64,000 nt of DNA, taken from the NCBI RefSeq assembly GCF_014358075.1, contig NZ_JACONT010000005.1:1-64000 (forward strand). The letters run 5' to 3'. Of the stretch, positions 8,394 through 16,869 are shown piece after piece; position 1 is the stretch's first letter; each line of letters starts with the position of its first letter. The translations under genes were made by a program, and so were the position numbers. The notes beneath the pieces are model-generated. The model searched no databases. It had not been told where the DNA came from and saw nothing but the letters and a program-made list of their open reading frames with translations. The DNA is from Sphingomonas albertensis. GTDB taxonomy: Bacteria; Pseudomonadota; Alphaproteobacteria; Sphingomonadales; Sphingomonadaceae.

Positions 8394-8540
8394 TCCCTCG
8401 CCCCTCCGGGGAGAGGGAGGGGCCCGCGCGCCCTTGCGCGTGGGAGGGAGAGGGGAGTGAGGCTAGGAACGCCAGCCCCAACCACCCCTCACCCTCCCGT
8501 CGCAAGTGCTCCTCCTTCCCTCTCCCCGACGGGGAGAGGG
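8394..8540. repeat. GTA-interspersed repeat, full copy 6
   Basis: This full-length copy fills the gap between terminase and portal genes, ending 8 bp from the terminase stop. Left hairpin CCCCTCCGGGG, right hairpin CTCTCCCCGACGGGGAGAG. It differs from copy 3 only by scattered substitutions. Confidence 0.9.
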
Positions 8541-8547
8541 CCACCCC

Positions 8548-9900
8548 CTACAAAACCCGCACCGAAACCCGCGCCCGCGGCCCCAGCATCACCTCCGTCA
8601 TCGCCCAAACCAGCGCATCAGCCCGATCCGGCGACCGCCCCGGCCCCTCATACCCCCCGCCGGCAATCAACCCGCAAAGCTCATCCTCCAGATCCGGAAA
8701 CGCCCCCACATGCCAGGCCCGCCCGCTTTCATACAAAGCCACCACCGGCTCCGCCCGCGCCACCTTCCCCAGCGACGCATGCACCAGCTTCACCGGCATC
8801 GCCCGATCAGCACCGGAAAGGACACTCCCGACCATCTTCCCCCCCTGGTTAGCCTCCGCGATCACCCGATCCGCCCCATGCCGCTCGGCGCACTCGGCCA
8901 CCGCCCGAGCCCACCCCTCCGGACTGGCCCCGGAAACGCTGGCGTCCTCCAACACATAGGCAAACCCATCGACCCCCAGCGCAACGACCACGATCCCGCA
9001 AGCATCCCCCGGCCCCCCGGAAACGCTGCCAGCGGGAGGATCAACCCCCACCACGACCCGCGTCACCGCCGGCGCAAACGCCACCCGCCGAGACTCCACC
9101 AACGCCCGAGTCCACAAAGCCCCCGCGACATCCTCGATCAGCTCGCCATCGAGCTCCTGCCGTCCCAACCGCGTCCCCGCATAGGTCGCGGTCACCGCCT
9201 CGACGAAACTCACCGGCAGATGCACGTTATCGGCAGTCCGCCCCTGCGACCGCACCACCCCCGGCAACGCCAGTATCCGCCGCAGCAAAGCCACCGGCCG
9301 AGGCGTCGTCGTCACCACGATCCGCGGCAGATCGCCCAGCCGCAGCCCCATCATCAGATTGTCCCAAGTCGCCTTCCCGTTGCGCCACTTGGCGACCTCG
9401 TCGCACCACGCCGCCTGATGCTCCGGCCCCCGCAAAGCCTCGGGCGCCTCCGCCGAATAGGCGAACGCCAAGGCCCCGTTCGCAAACCGCAGCTCGCCCG
9501 AGCCCGCCCGCCACACCGGATCCTCGTCATCGCGCGCGACGGCGAGCAGCCCGCTCTTCCCCTCGATCATCACCCGCCGCACGTCCTCGACGGTCGCCCC
9601 GACCAGCGCGATGCGGGCGCCAGGATTGTCCCGCGCCACCTGACTGACCCACTCCGCCCCGGCGCGCGTCTTCCCGAACCCGCGCCCCGCCAAAATCACC
9701 CAGATTCGCCAGTCGTCGCGCAGGTCGGCCCCCGCCCCGAGATGCTGCCCCGGATGCGCCCACACCTCCCACCGATCATGCAGTTCCCGGCGCTGCGCCG
9801 TGGTCAGCATGCCCAACACCCAATCCGCGCGCGTCCGCGGCAACATCGCCAGCTCCGCCACCGGATCGCGCACCGGAGCCTCCTCCTCGTCCGCACTCAT
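8548..9900 (-). CDS. GTA/phage large terminase (DNA-packaging ATPase-nuclease)
   Basis: This 450-residue TerL powers DNA packaging and cuts concatemeric or host DNA. Walker A AGRGFGKT is at 71-78, Walker B AWCDEVAKW around 164-172, and the coupling region TTTPRPV follows. The nuclease half starts at VVVGVDPPAG with the first catalytic Asp and ends with RADALVWA carrying another acidic residue. Its ATG overlaps the small terminase stop (ATGA). In GTAs this enzyme packages random host DNA; whether this one does is inference from cluster context. Confidence 0.9.
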   Translation of the reverse strand: MSADEEEAPVRDPVAELAMLPRTRADWVLGMLTTAQRRELHDRWEVWAHPGQHLGAGADLRDDWRIWVILAGRGFGKTRAGAEWVSQVARDNPGARIALVGATVEDVRRVMIEGKSGLLAVARDDEDPVWRAGSGELRFANGALAFAYSAEAPEALRGPEHQAAWCDEVAKWRNGKATWDNLMMGLRLGDLPRIVVTTTPRPVALLRRILALPGVVRSQGRTADNVHLPVSFVEAVTATYAGTRLGRQELDGELIEDVAGALWTRALVESRRVAFAPAVTRVVVGVDPPAGSVSGGPGDACGIVVVALGVDGFAYVLEDASVSGASPEGWARAVAECAERHGADRVIAEANQGGKMVGSVLSGADRAMPVKLVHASLGKVARAEPVVALYESGRAWHVGAFPDLEDELCGLIAGGGYEGPGRSPDRADALVWAMTEVMLGPRARVSVRVL

Positions 9901-10682
9901 TCCGAAGGAGTTCCGGCCACGACATCCTGCCCGATCCCGCCATGCTCGATAGCGCCCTGCTCGATCGCCCCCTGTTCGATCGACACTTGCTCGACGACCT
10001 TGCCCCCGACCCGCTTGAACTCCTTCGCCGCGATCCGCCGCGCCAGCGCATCGAGCTGTTTGATCAGCGCCGCATCGGTCTCCTCGGCCGAAGCCCGAGC
10101 CTTGCGCCCCCGCCCGCCGGCCACGCCCGCAACCCGGTCCGCATTCCGCGCCAGCAACCGCAGCGCCAGGTCGACACTCGTTATGGTCGGCGTACCACCC
10201 AGCGACCCCACGATCACGCCATCGCGACCTCCCGCATCAGCGCCAGCCTCGGGCCCGGCACCGGGAACAACCGCATCCCCGCCCCCGTCCGCCGCCCGAG
10301 CCGCCGCTTCCGCCCGCCGCCGCTCCGCTCCGAAGCCCTCGGTCTTCGCCTCGCCGCACGTCGCCGCCCGCGCTTGTTCGATCCCCGCCTCGATCGCGGG
10401 CGCCGGGTCGATCCCCTCCAGCGCCAGTGCCATCAGCGCCTGTTCGAGCCGCCCATAGCCCTCCGCCAGCGCCTCCTGCCACTGCGCCGCAAACACCGGA
10501 TCGTGTCGCCGCACATAATAGGCGCCGCAATCCGTCATCCCCATCGCCGCCGCCGAAGCCCGCACGTTGCACGTCGCACTCAGCATCGCGAAAAACCCCT
10601 CACGTCGCGCCTTGGTCCACCCATCCTTGCGCACCGCGGCGCACTGCACGACCCGATTATCCGCCGCCACCAACCGCACCAT
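9897..10682 (-). CDS. GTA small terminase-like protein (gp1)
   Basis: This 261-residue protein is the first gene of the cluster. Residues ~20-80 look like a helix-turn-helix region (WTKARREGFFAMLSATCNVRAS, then AYYVRRHDPVFAAQWQEALAEGY), as in phage small terminases that recognise DNA for TerL. The middle is Ala/Gly rich and likely disordered. Near the C-terminus an EQGAI pentapeptide repeats, encoded by ~15 bp tandem units. Start at 10682 (MVRLVAAD) follows a GGGAG site; a frame extending to 10742 is less likely. No phage-type regulator or integrase precedes it. Confidence 0.7.
   Translation of the reverse strand: MVRLVAADNRVVQCAAVRKDGWTKARREGFFAMLSATCNVRASAAAMGMTDCGAYYVRRHDPVFAAQWQEALAEGYGRLEQALMALALEGIDPAPAIEAGIEQARAATCGEAKTEGFGAERRRAEAAARAADGGGDAVVPGAGPEAGADAGGRDGVIVGSLGGTPTITSVDLALRLLARNADRVAGVAGGRGRKARASAEETDAALIKQLDALARRIAAKEFKRVGGKVVEQVSIEQGAIEQGAIEHGGIGQDVVAGTPSE
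9942..9995. repeat. short tandem repeats in the small terminase C-terminus
   Basis: On the plus strand the units GCGCCCTGCTCGATC, GCCCCCTGTTCGATC and a degenerate further unit follow each other. They encode IEQGA repeats in the small terminase. Unit length is a multiple of three, so copy-number changes would keep the frame. Confidence 0.7.
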
Positions 10683-11185
10683 CCCCGCTCTCCCGATAGG
10701 ACGCCAGAACGCGAAAAGGCCGGCGACACCCGAGGCTCCCACCCCGACCGTCCCGGCCTCTCTCCCCCCGAGCCACCAGCCCGACCCGCAATTCTTCAGC
10801 GTTCCTGTTATGTACCAAACGAGCGTAACGATGTCAAGCAGATTAACCGATATGGTTCGGTCAGACTAGCAGGTCGCTTACATTTACCTAGAGTAATAGC
10901 GGTGAACATCGCGAGCCGGCTTCTTAAAGAGGATCGGTCGCTTCCTTGAAGCGACAGCCCAGCTCACCGCTTTGACGATATGCGTTGAGTGAGTATGCTC
11001 CCGTCGTGAAACGGGCTCTAAATAACATTAACGATTCTCCTTGAAACGATGAAATGACCCGAGAAAATCGATATCGGAATTATGCTCAGCGGTCGGCAAT
11101 GGCATGAACGCCATCCAGTTCGGCTCCGACGTATTCCTGACTTCTACGTTTGGAGGCCACAGTTAGTGGATGGGACTGATAACTA
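10683..11185. other. non-coding gap and composition border
   Basis: No gene is supported here. GC content falls sharply near 10800, marking the border between GC-rich GTA DNA and the HipA-like cassette. The GTA operon promoter, firing leftward, should lie within about 10690-10900, but I could not identify a clear -35/-10 pair. Confidence 0.5.
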
Positions 11186-11917
11186 ATGGGCGCCCGAGAT
11201 CGATTGCAGGTTGTGGAGATAATTCGGCCTATAAAGAGCGGGTTCACGCAGCCCTACCAGTGCAGACTTGAAGATGACCAAATCTATGCGGTCAAAGGTC
11301 GTAGAGCTTTAGCTGAGGGTTTGCTGTCGGAAGTGTGCGCTGCATCGCTCGGCCAAGCGATGGGCCTACCGATTCCCGACTTTGTAATCGCTGAGATTCC
11401 TGCAGCCCTTATCAAGGTTTCCACCGACGCCGAGGTTTCTCACTCTTTGGGTGTGGGCACGGGCTTCGCTTCGCATTGGCAGAACGCTTGCGAACCGTTA
11501 ACCCCCACGATGCGTGATAGGCAAAGCCCGGAATTTCTTGCGACGCTCTATGCGTTCGATCACTGGATTGCCAACGGCGATCGATCGCTAGGCGATGAAG
11601 ACGGCAACCCTAATCTGCTGTATAATTTGAGTGACAAAAAACTTGTTGTGTTCGATCATAATTTGGCCTTCAGCAAAGGCTATAGCGCCGCTGAACTCGC
11701 TGTGCATGCGGGTAGGCGGAGCTGGCAGGCGATTGGCAAAAGCGGCGGTTTCATACCAAGGCTTTTAGGTAAAATGGTAACAGCACGACTCGCACTTAAT
11801 GCGTTGGTAAGTGACTTGCCCTATGAATGGGTGGAGGACCGTCCGAGCTTTTTAGTCACGGCTGCCGCCATGTTGGATAGGTGCGATACACCTGAATTTT
11901 GGGCTGAACTCGGATGA
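11186..11917 (+). CDS. HipA-like kinase-fold protein
   Basis: This 243-residue protein resembles the short HipA family (HipA_2-like). Residues ~28-70 hold YAVKGRRALAEGLLSEVCAASLGQAMGLP, where a Lys follows a beta strand as in the ATP-binding lobe. A catalytic-loop-like DHWIANGDRSLGDEDGNPNLL follows, then VVFDHNLAF, which resembles a metal-binding DFG segment. Full-length HipA toxins are ~440 residues and pair with HipB; here no HTH antitoxin is present. Instead the stop overlaps the start of a DUF3037 gene. The DNA is clearly lower in GC than its neighbours, a sign of transfer. Function is unknown. Confidence 0.7.
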   Translation: MGARDRLQVVEIIRPIKSGFTQPYQCRLEDDQIYAVKGRRALAEGLLSEVCAASLGQAMGLPIPDFVIAEIPAALIKVSTDAEVSHSLGVGTGFASHWQNACEPLTPTMRDRQSPEFLATLYAFDHWIANGDRSLGDEDGNPNLLYNLSDKKLVVFDHNLAFSKGYSAAELAVHAGRRSWQAIGKSGGFIPRLLGKMVTARLALNALVSDLPYEWVEDRPSFLVTAAAMLDRCDTPEFWAELG

Positions 11918-12759
11918 GCGCGATCTATCAATATTCCATCATCCGCTTTTTGCCTTTCGCGGATTTGGGCGAGTTTGCAAACATTGGCATCGTCGCTCTA
12001 GATAGCCAAAACAAAATACTTGAGTTTCGGCTTGCTCGCTCGAGATTTCGGCGACTTCGTGAGTTTTTTGGAGAGGATGCCTACCGCGCCTATGGTGCGG
12101 CCATTGAACATTTACGTTTGGAATTGGCATCTTTTACTATGAGCGGCGGATTCTGGGCGAACTGGAATCCTGAACGAGCATTTTCTCATCTGACACGCAA
12201 ACATGAGTCTTCCATTATTTTCAGCGAGGTCCGAACCCTGCTGTCCAAGGATCATATAGGCGATGTCGTCGATATGCTTTTTACCAGGCTAATTGAACGA
12301 CAGCGCCAAGAGGCTCATGATTTAGATCTTATCAAAGATATTCGGCATGAACTCGTAGCTAACGGCATTAAGGGTTTTCGCGCGATTCGCGTGGTAGATG
12401 ATGTCGTTCCTGTGACTTTCCCGCTTGCCCATAGGAACGGCAAGCTGAACGCTATTCAACCTATGGTATTTACACAAAAGACTCCCTTGGCTGTGTTTGA
12501 TCACGGCGCAATGTGGAAGCGACGCCTTATGTATCTTCTAGACCAAGGAAAGATTGAGGATAAGTCTATTCTTTTGGCTGTAGATCCTCCAGTAGCAGAT
12601 GCAAGCAGGTCACTTCAGAGCGCCTACACGGAAGCAATGAACGAGATAAAGTCACTTCCTTTCGAAGCAGTTACTGCTGAGATAGGAGGTCGAATTAATC
12701 ATAGAATTATTGAGTTTGCCGAGGCTGCAGCCCCACCTCGGCATTCTTTCTTCAATTGA
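11914..12759 (+). CDS. DUF3037 family protein
   Basis: This 281-residue protein opens with YQYSIIRFLPFADLGEFANIGIV, a signature I associate with DUF3037, followed by a long mixed alpha/beta domain. It starts within an ATGA overlap with the HipA-like gene, so the two are co-translated. DUF3037 proteins commonly sit next to short HipA-like kinases; the pair may act as kinase and partner, but no activity is established. No membrane segment or signal is visible. A strong terminator follows immediately. Confidence 0.7.
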   Translation: MSAIYQYSIIRFLPFADLGEFANIGIVALDSQNKILEFRLARSRFRRLREFFGEDAYRAYGAAIEHLRLELASFTMSGGFWANWNPERAFSHLTRKHESSIIFSEVRTLLSKDHIGDVVDMLFTRLIERQRQEAHDLDLIKDIRHELVANGIKGFRAIRVVDDVVPVTFPLAHRNGKLNAIQPMVFTQKTPLAVFDHGAMWKRRLMYLLDQGKIEDKSILLAVDPPVADASRSLQSAYTEAMNEIKSLPFEAVTAEIGGRINHRIIEFAEAAAPPRHSFFN

Positions 12760-12760
12760 C

Positions 12761-12793
12761 GCAGAGGGCTCGTTTATCAAGCGAGCCCTCTGC
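12761..12793 (+). terminator. hairpin terminator after the HipA-like/DUF3037 pair
   Basis: A perfect 12-bp stem (GCAGAGGGCTCG with CGAGCCCTCTGC) and 9-nt loop begin 2 nt after the DUF3037 stop codon. The trailing sequence ATTCAATTT is only partly U-rich. The remaining gap to 13072 shows no gene. Confidence 0.75.
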
Positions 12794-13072
12794 TATTCAA
12801 TTTGGTGCCAGAATGCGTAGCCGCCCATACAGGACTAGCGGACGTTTAGGTGCCACTCATATGAAGGGCGCCTTCCAACGTCGCGACTCATTGTCGGAAT
12901 GGTCGAGTTCAGGGCGCTTAGCTGCCGATCACCAAGCCGAACGAAAGGCAGACTACGGCCCCGCCCGCCCAAATCACTAACCACTGAAGCTACTGCACAT
13001 CATGGCGTAGCGAACCCGACCGACTGCGGAACCAACCGCAGCCGCTCCCACCGAAACGACTGCGTCACCCCC

Positions 13073-13942
13073 TCACCGCGTAGGCACAGGCTCCGCCCCC
13101 GAATAATCGTAAAACCCGCGGCCCGTCTTCCGTCCAAACCACCCGGCCTCGACATACTTCACCAGCACCGGCGCCGGCCGGAACTTCGGATCGCCCGTCC
13201 CCTCGAACAGAACCCGCGTGATCTCCAGGCACGTATCCAGCCCGATGAAGTCCGCCAGCGTCAGCGGCCCCATCGGATGGTTCAGCCCGAGTTGGCACGC
13301 GAGGTCGATGTCGCGCACGCTCGCCACGCCCTCGCCCAGCGCGAAGCACGCCTCGTTGATCATCGGCATCAGCACGCGGTTGACGATGAAGCCCGGCGCG
13401 TCGTTCGCATGCACCACCTGCTTGCCGAGCTTTTCCGCAAACGCCTCGACCGCCGCCACCGTCGCGTCCGACGTCGCCAGCCCCCGGATCAGCTCGATCG
13501 GCCGCATCACCGGCACCGGATTGAAGAAATGCACCCCCATGAACCGCGCCGGATCGGGCGCCGCCTGCGCCAGCCGCGTGATCGGGATCGACGAGGTGTT
13601 CGACGCCAGGATCGCATCCGGCCCCAGCACCTTGCCGACCTCCGCGAAGATCTGACGCTTCACCGCCTCGCGCTCGGTCGCCGCCTCGACCACGATCGCA
13701 CAGTCGCCCATCTCCGCCACACTCGCGACCGGCTCGATCAGCGCCAGCGCCGCATCGCGCGCCTCACCCGCGATCTTCTCCTTCTCGACCAGCCGGCCGA
13801 GCGCCTTGGCGATCCCCGCCTTGCCCTTGCTCGCCGCCTCCAGCGACACGTCGGCCAGCAGCACACGGTACCCCGCCTGCGCCGAAACCTGCGCGATCCC
13901 CGCGCCCATCTGGCCTGCACCAATCACACCGATCGTCTGCAC
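13073..13942 (-). CDS. 3-hydroxybutyryl-CoA dehydrogenase
   Basis: This 289-residue NAD-dependent dehydrogenase oxidises 3-hydroxyacyl-CoA to 3-oxoacyl-CoA. The Rossmann motif [10 protein letters not shown] is at residues ~8-17, and [13 protein letters not shown] and [12 protein letters not shown] (catalytic His) follow. The C-terminal domain includes [19 protein letters not shown] and the family-typical [19 protein letters not shown]. The GTG start follows AGGAGA. It is the usual length for the single-function HBD/PaaH family, and participates in fatty acid, PHB or phenylacetate metabolism; the local context does not decide which. Confidence 0.9.
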   Translation of the reverse strand: MQTIGVIGAGQMGAGIAQVSAQAGYRVLLADVSLEAASKGKAGIAKALGRLVEKEKIAGEARDAALALIEPVASVAEMGDCAIVVEAATEREAVKRQIFAEVGKVLGPDAILASNTSSIPITRLAQAAPDPARFMGVHFFNPVPVMRPIELIRGLATSDATVAAVEAFAEKLGKQVVHANDAPGFIVNRVLMPMINEACFALGEGVASVRDIDLACQLGLNHPMGPLTLADFIGLDTCLEITRVLFEGTGDPKFRPAPVLVKYVEAGWFGRKTGRGFYDYSGAEPVPTR

Positions 13943-14013
13943 ATCTCTCTCCTAAAATCGTTGCCCCTCCCTAGCCGCTTTTCCCCGCGCTGCCAGCGCG
14001 CTAGGCTGCAAAC

Positions 14014-15180
14014 ATGCTGAGCAAACCGATCTTTTCCGCCCTCGCGCCCCTCCTAGCGCCCCTCGTCATGCTCCCGCTGACGACGGCCTGTTCGCCAAGC
14101 CAGCCCACGCCGCAGCCCAAGGCCGACTCCGCGCCCCAGGCCAGCACCGAGCCCGCCCCCGTCGTCCCGACAGCACCGCAGCCGACCCCCACGACCGACA
14201 CGCACGCGCCACCCAAGCCCGGCGCCACGAAGACCTTCACCGACTGGACCGTAGGCTGCGACAACGGCTTACGCTGCACGCTCGGCTCGCTCCTCCCCGA
14301 CGCGAGCATCGGCGAGGACACGATCACCCTCAACCTGACCCGAGAGCCCGGCCCGGTCGCGAACGGCGGCGGCAAGGTCTCCCTGGCGATCGAAACCCGC
14401 AACGACCAGGTCGCCACCAAGCGCCCGCCCGCCAGCTTCATCGTGGACGGCAAGCCCATCGCCCTGCGTGACGCCGCCGCCCTCGCCGCCGCGATCGCCA
14501 ACGCCCAGTCGCTGAAGATCCTCGACGCGAACGGTGCCACGCTGGCCACCGTCTCGCTAAAGGGCGCCGCCGCCGCGCTCCGCTACATCGACGCGCAACA
14601 GGGTCGCGCGGGCACCACCAACGCGATCGTCGCCAAAGGCCCCGACCCCGCCCGCGCGCCGACCCCAGCCCTCCCCGTCATCGCCGCAGTCGCGCCATCG
14701 GGCAGCGCCGCAAAACTCACCGCCGCGCAGGTCGCGACGATGCGCAAACGCGGCTCCTGCGATCTCGGTGGCTTCCCCGATGGCGCCGACCCGACCCAGT
14801 TCGCTCCCGAAGTCCACGCGCTGGGCGGCGGCAAGTCGCTCGCCATCCTCCCCTGCTCGACCGGCGCGTACAATCTGATCGGCGCGCTCTTCATCATCGA
14901 CGGCGCCACGATCACCCCGGCCCAGACCGACGCCCCCTCCGGCTTCGAGGAAACCGGCGCCGACTCTGGCACGCAGGCAAAGACCGTCGTGAACGGCGCG
15001 TTCAAGAACGGCATCCTGACCAGCTACGCCAAGGGCCGCGGCCTCGGCGACTGCGGCGTGATCCAGAGCTTCGTCTGGGACGGCACCCGCCTGCGCCTGT
15101 CCGAACAATCCGAAATGGGCGAATGCCGCGGCAACATCGACTACATCACGACATGGCGCGCGAAGGTCGTGCGCAAATAA
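14014..15180 (+). CDS. DUF1176 lipoprotein
   Basis: This 388-residue protein has a lipoprotein signal peptide ending in the lipobox LTTAC (Cys at about 27), then a Pro/Ala-rich linker and a DUF1176-type body. The body has two related halves, with TFTDWTVGCDNGLRC and later SCDLGGFPDG and GRGLGDCGVIQSFVWDG, where conserved cysteines occur in pairs. The usual role is unknown; it is expected to be anchored in the outer membrane facing the periplasm. It is divergent from the dehydrogenase gene with a 71 bp gap. Confidence 0.75.
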   Translation: MLSKPIFSALAPLLAPLVMLPLTTACSPSQPTPQPKADSAPQASTEPAPVVPTAPQPTPTTDTHAPPKPGATKTFTDWTVGCDNGLRCTLGSLLPDASIGEDTITLNLTREPGPVANGGGKVSLAIETRNDQVATKRPPASFIVDGKPIALRDAAALAAAIANAQSLKILDANGATLATVSLKGAAAALRYIDAQQGRAGTTNAIVAKGPDPARAPTPALPVIAAVAPSGSAAKLTAAQVATMRKRGSCDLGGFPDGADPTQFAPEVHALGGGKSLAILPCSTGAYNLIGALFIIDGATITPAQTDAPSGFEETGADSGTQAKTVVNGAFKNGILTSYAKGRGLGDCGVIQSFVWDGTRLRLSEQSEMGECRGNIDYITTWRAKVVRK

Positions 15181-15267
15181 GCTACCCATCAGGGCAGGGT
15201 CGGGCTCGCGCATATCCAACAGTAGTTAGATGGCTAATTTGGGAAGGAGAGCGGACCATTTTGCGCG

Positions 15268-15711
15268 TCAGCGCAGAGCAGCCGAGGCGTTTGGTCGCGG
15301 GCCGCTCGCGGGGTTCGGGTGGTGGGTCGATACGTCTATAAACACAAGGGCCGCGTTCATGGCTATAGCCAGAAGCGGGGTAAACTTTGCAATCTTCGCG
15401 CTAGAGATCGAACAAGGATCACGCGGGACATCGATCAGAGTTCCACACGCTTTCTTGTAATGCTCCAAGTATTGAACTACTCGTCGGAGCAAAAAAAACT
15501 GCAATAAAAGGAAGAAACAGGCAGCGCATATTACACAATAACTTAGTATTTCCCTATTTGCGGCAGTGCTCTGGTGGACCGCAAACCATCCCGACACTGC
15601 GGCAAGTTCTATTATGCTCGTTTTGTTTTCGAGGGACCAAAGTTGATCACTTTGATAAATCAGAAGGTCAAGATATGCACGCGGCGGGTGATCCGTAGAT
15701 GAGGCTCCCAT
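15268..15711 (-). CDS. small two-helix membrane protein, unknown function
   Basis: This 147-residue protein has two hydrophobic helices around ILSYCVICAACFFLLLQFFLLRR and IAKFTPLLAIAMNAALVFIDV, plus a weaker one near LAAVSGWFAV. I do not recognise the family. The start at 15711 (MGASST) is preferred because the longer frame to 15768 gives a basic, unlikely N-terminus. It lies between the DUF1176 gene and the egt operon in DNA of lower GC. Confidence 0.5.
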   Translation of the reverse strand: MGASSTDHPPRAYLDLLIYQSDQLWSLENKTSIIELAAVSGWFAVHQSTAANREILSYCVICAACFFLLLQFFLLRRVVQYLEHYKKACGTLIDVPRDPCSISSAKIAKFTPLLAIAMNAALVFIDVSTHHPNPASGPRPNASAALR

Positions 15712-15891
15712 CGGCGTCTCTGGGTCACTAAGGCGAGACCTTCTAGCCCTGGTAACGAACCGCCACATGCCTGCGAGCTTATGCTGTTCGCGGCCGCGAA
15801 TGCAAGCACGCTACGCTCCTCACCCGTCAGTCGCAGAACTTCGAATGTCCGAGATTGGGCGATACCAGCATTAAGCCGACCGCGCCCCGGC

Positions 15892-16869
15892 TCAGGGCGC
15901 CGGCCGCTCCACCTGAGCCTCGGCCAGATACACCCCGAACAGTCCCTCAGGATCGGTCCACGCCGCCACCGGCGTCCACCCCCCCGACCGCAACAGGATC
16001 CGCGCATCCCGCTCGCCATATTTATGCGAGTTTTCCGTGTGGATCGTCTCACCCGCAGACATTTCGAACGACCGCCCGTCCACGCTAAACGCAACGTCGC
16101 GCGTCGCCTCAAGATGCATCTCGACCCGCGCACGATCGTCGTTCCACACCGCCTTGTGCCGGAACGCCTCGACCGGAATATCGCCGCCCAGCTCCCGATT
16201 GATTCGCTCGAGCAAATTCAGGTTGAACGCCGCCGTCACGCCCTGCGCATCGTCATACGCCGGCACCAGCACGTCCTCGCTCTTGATGCGGTCCATGCCG
16301 ATCAACAGCATCGCGCCGACGCCGAGCGACGCCCGCATCGCGCGCAGCAGGTCGACCGCCATCAACGGGATCATGTTGCCGATCGTCGATCCCGGAAAGA
16401 ACCCCAGCTTCGGCGTATCCGTGATCGTCTTCGGTAGGCTCAACGGCCGCATGAAGTCGGCCTCGAACGGCAGCACCAGCAGGTCGGGGAACTGCTCGCC
16501 CAGCACCATCGACGATTCCCGCAGGAAATCGCCCGAGATATCGATCGGCACATACACCGACGGCGCGACCGCATCGAGCAGGATCGGCGTCTTGGTCGAC
16601 GAGCCGGAGCCGAACTCGACCACCGCACGGCCCTCGCCGGCTAACCTGGCGACCTCGAGACACACGGTCTCTAGGATCGAGCGCTCGGTCCGCGTCGGGT
16701 AGTATTCGGGCAGGTCGGTGATCTTCTCGAACAGTTCCGAGCCGCGCCGGTCATAGAACCACCGGGCCGGGATCGCCCGTGGCACCCGCGCGAGCCCGTC
16801 CAGCACATCGGCGCGGAATTGCGGGTCGGCGAGCGTCTGCTGGCCGTCCTCGATCTCAGGCTTCAACAT
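15892..16869 (-). CDS. egtD: L-histidine N-alpha-methyltransferase (ergothioneine synthesis)
   Basis: This 325-residue SAM-dependent enzyme converts histidine to hercynine, the first step to ergothioneine. Family motifs include the WFYDRRGSELFEKITDLPEYYPTR region near residue 35, VEFGSGSSTKTPILLDA (SAM site), and FFPGSTIGNM. Length is typical. Its ATG overlaps the egtB stop by one base (TGATG), so egtB and egtD form a translationally coupled operon. Together they make the antioxidant thiol from histidine with a sulfur donor. Confidence 0.92.
   Translation of the reverse strand: MLKPEIEDGQQTLADPQFRADVLDGLARVPRAIPARWFYDRRGSELFEKITDLPEYYPTRTERSILETVCLEVARLAGEGRAVVEFGSGSSTKTPILLDAVAPSVYVPIDISGDFLRESSMVLGEQFPDLLVLPFEADFMRPLSLPKTITDTPKLGFFPGSTIGNMIPLMAVDLLRAMRASLGVGAMLLIGMDRIKSEDVLVPAYDDAQGVTAAFNLNLLERINRELGGDIPVEAFRHKAVWNDDRARVEMHLEATRDVAFSVDGRSFEMSAGETIHTENSHKYGERDARILLRSGGWTPVAAWTDPEGLFGVYLAEAQVERPAP

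Noticed and set aside
2391-8540. CRISPR-like array suggested by repeated units in the GTA cluster
   Set aside because: The units are ~147 bp, lie 1-2 kb apart, are separated by conserved genes and contain internal hairpins. There are no short regular spacers.
1-10682. Complete prophage
   Set aside because: The genes are head and tail assembly only, in GTA order, with a very short tape measure. No integrase, repressor, replication or lysis gene is adjacent on the side visible here.
12756-12980. Small plus-strand ORF after the DUF3037 gene
   Set aside because: It reads through the perfect terminator hairpin and shows no ribosome site or coding-like composition.
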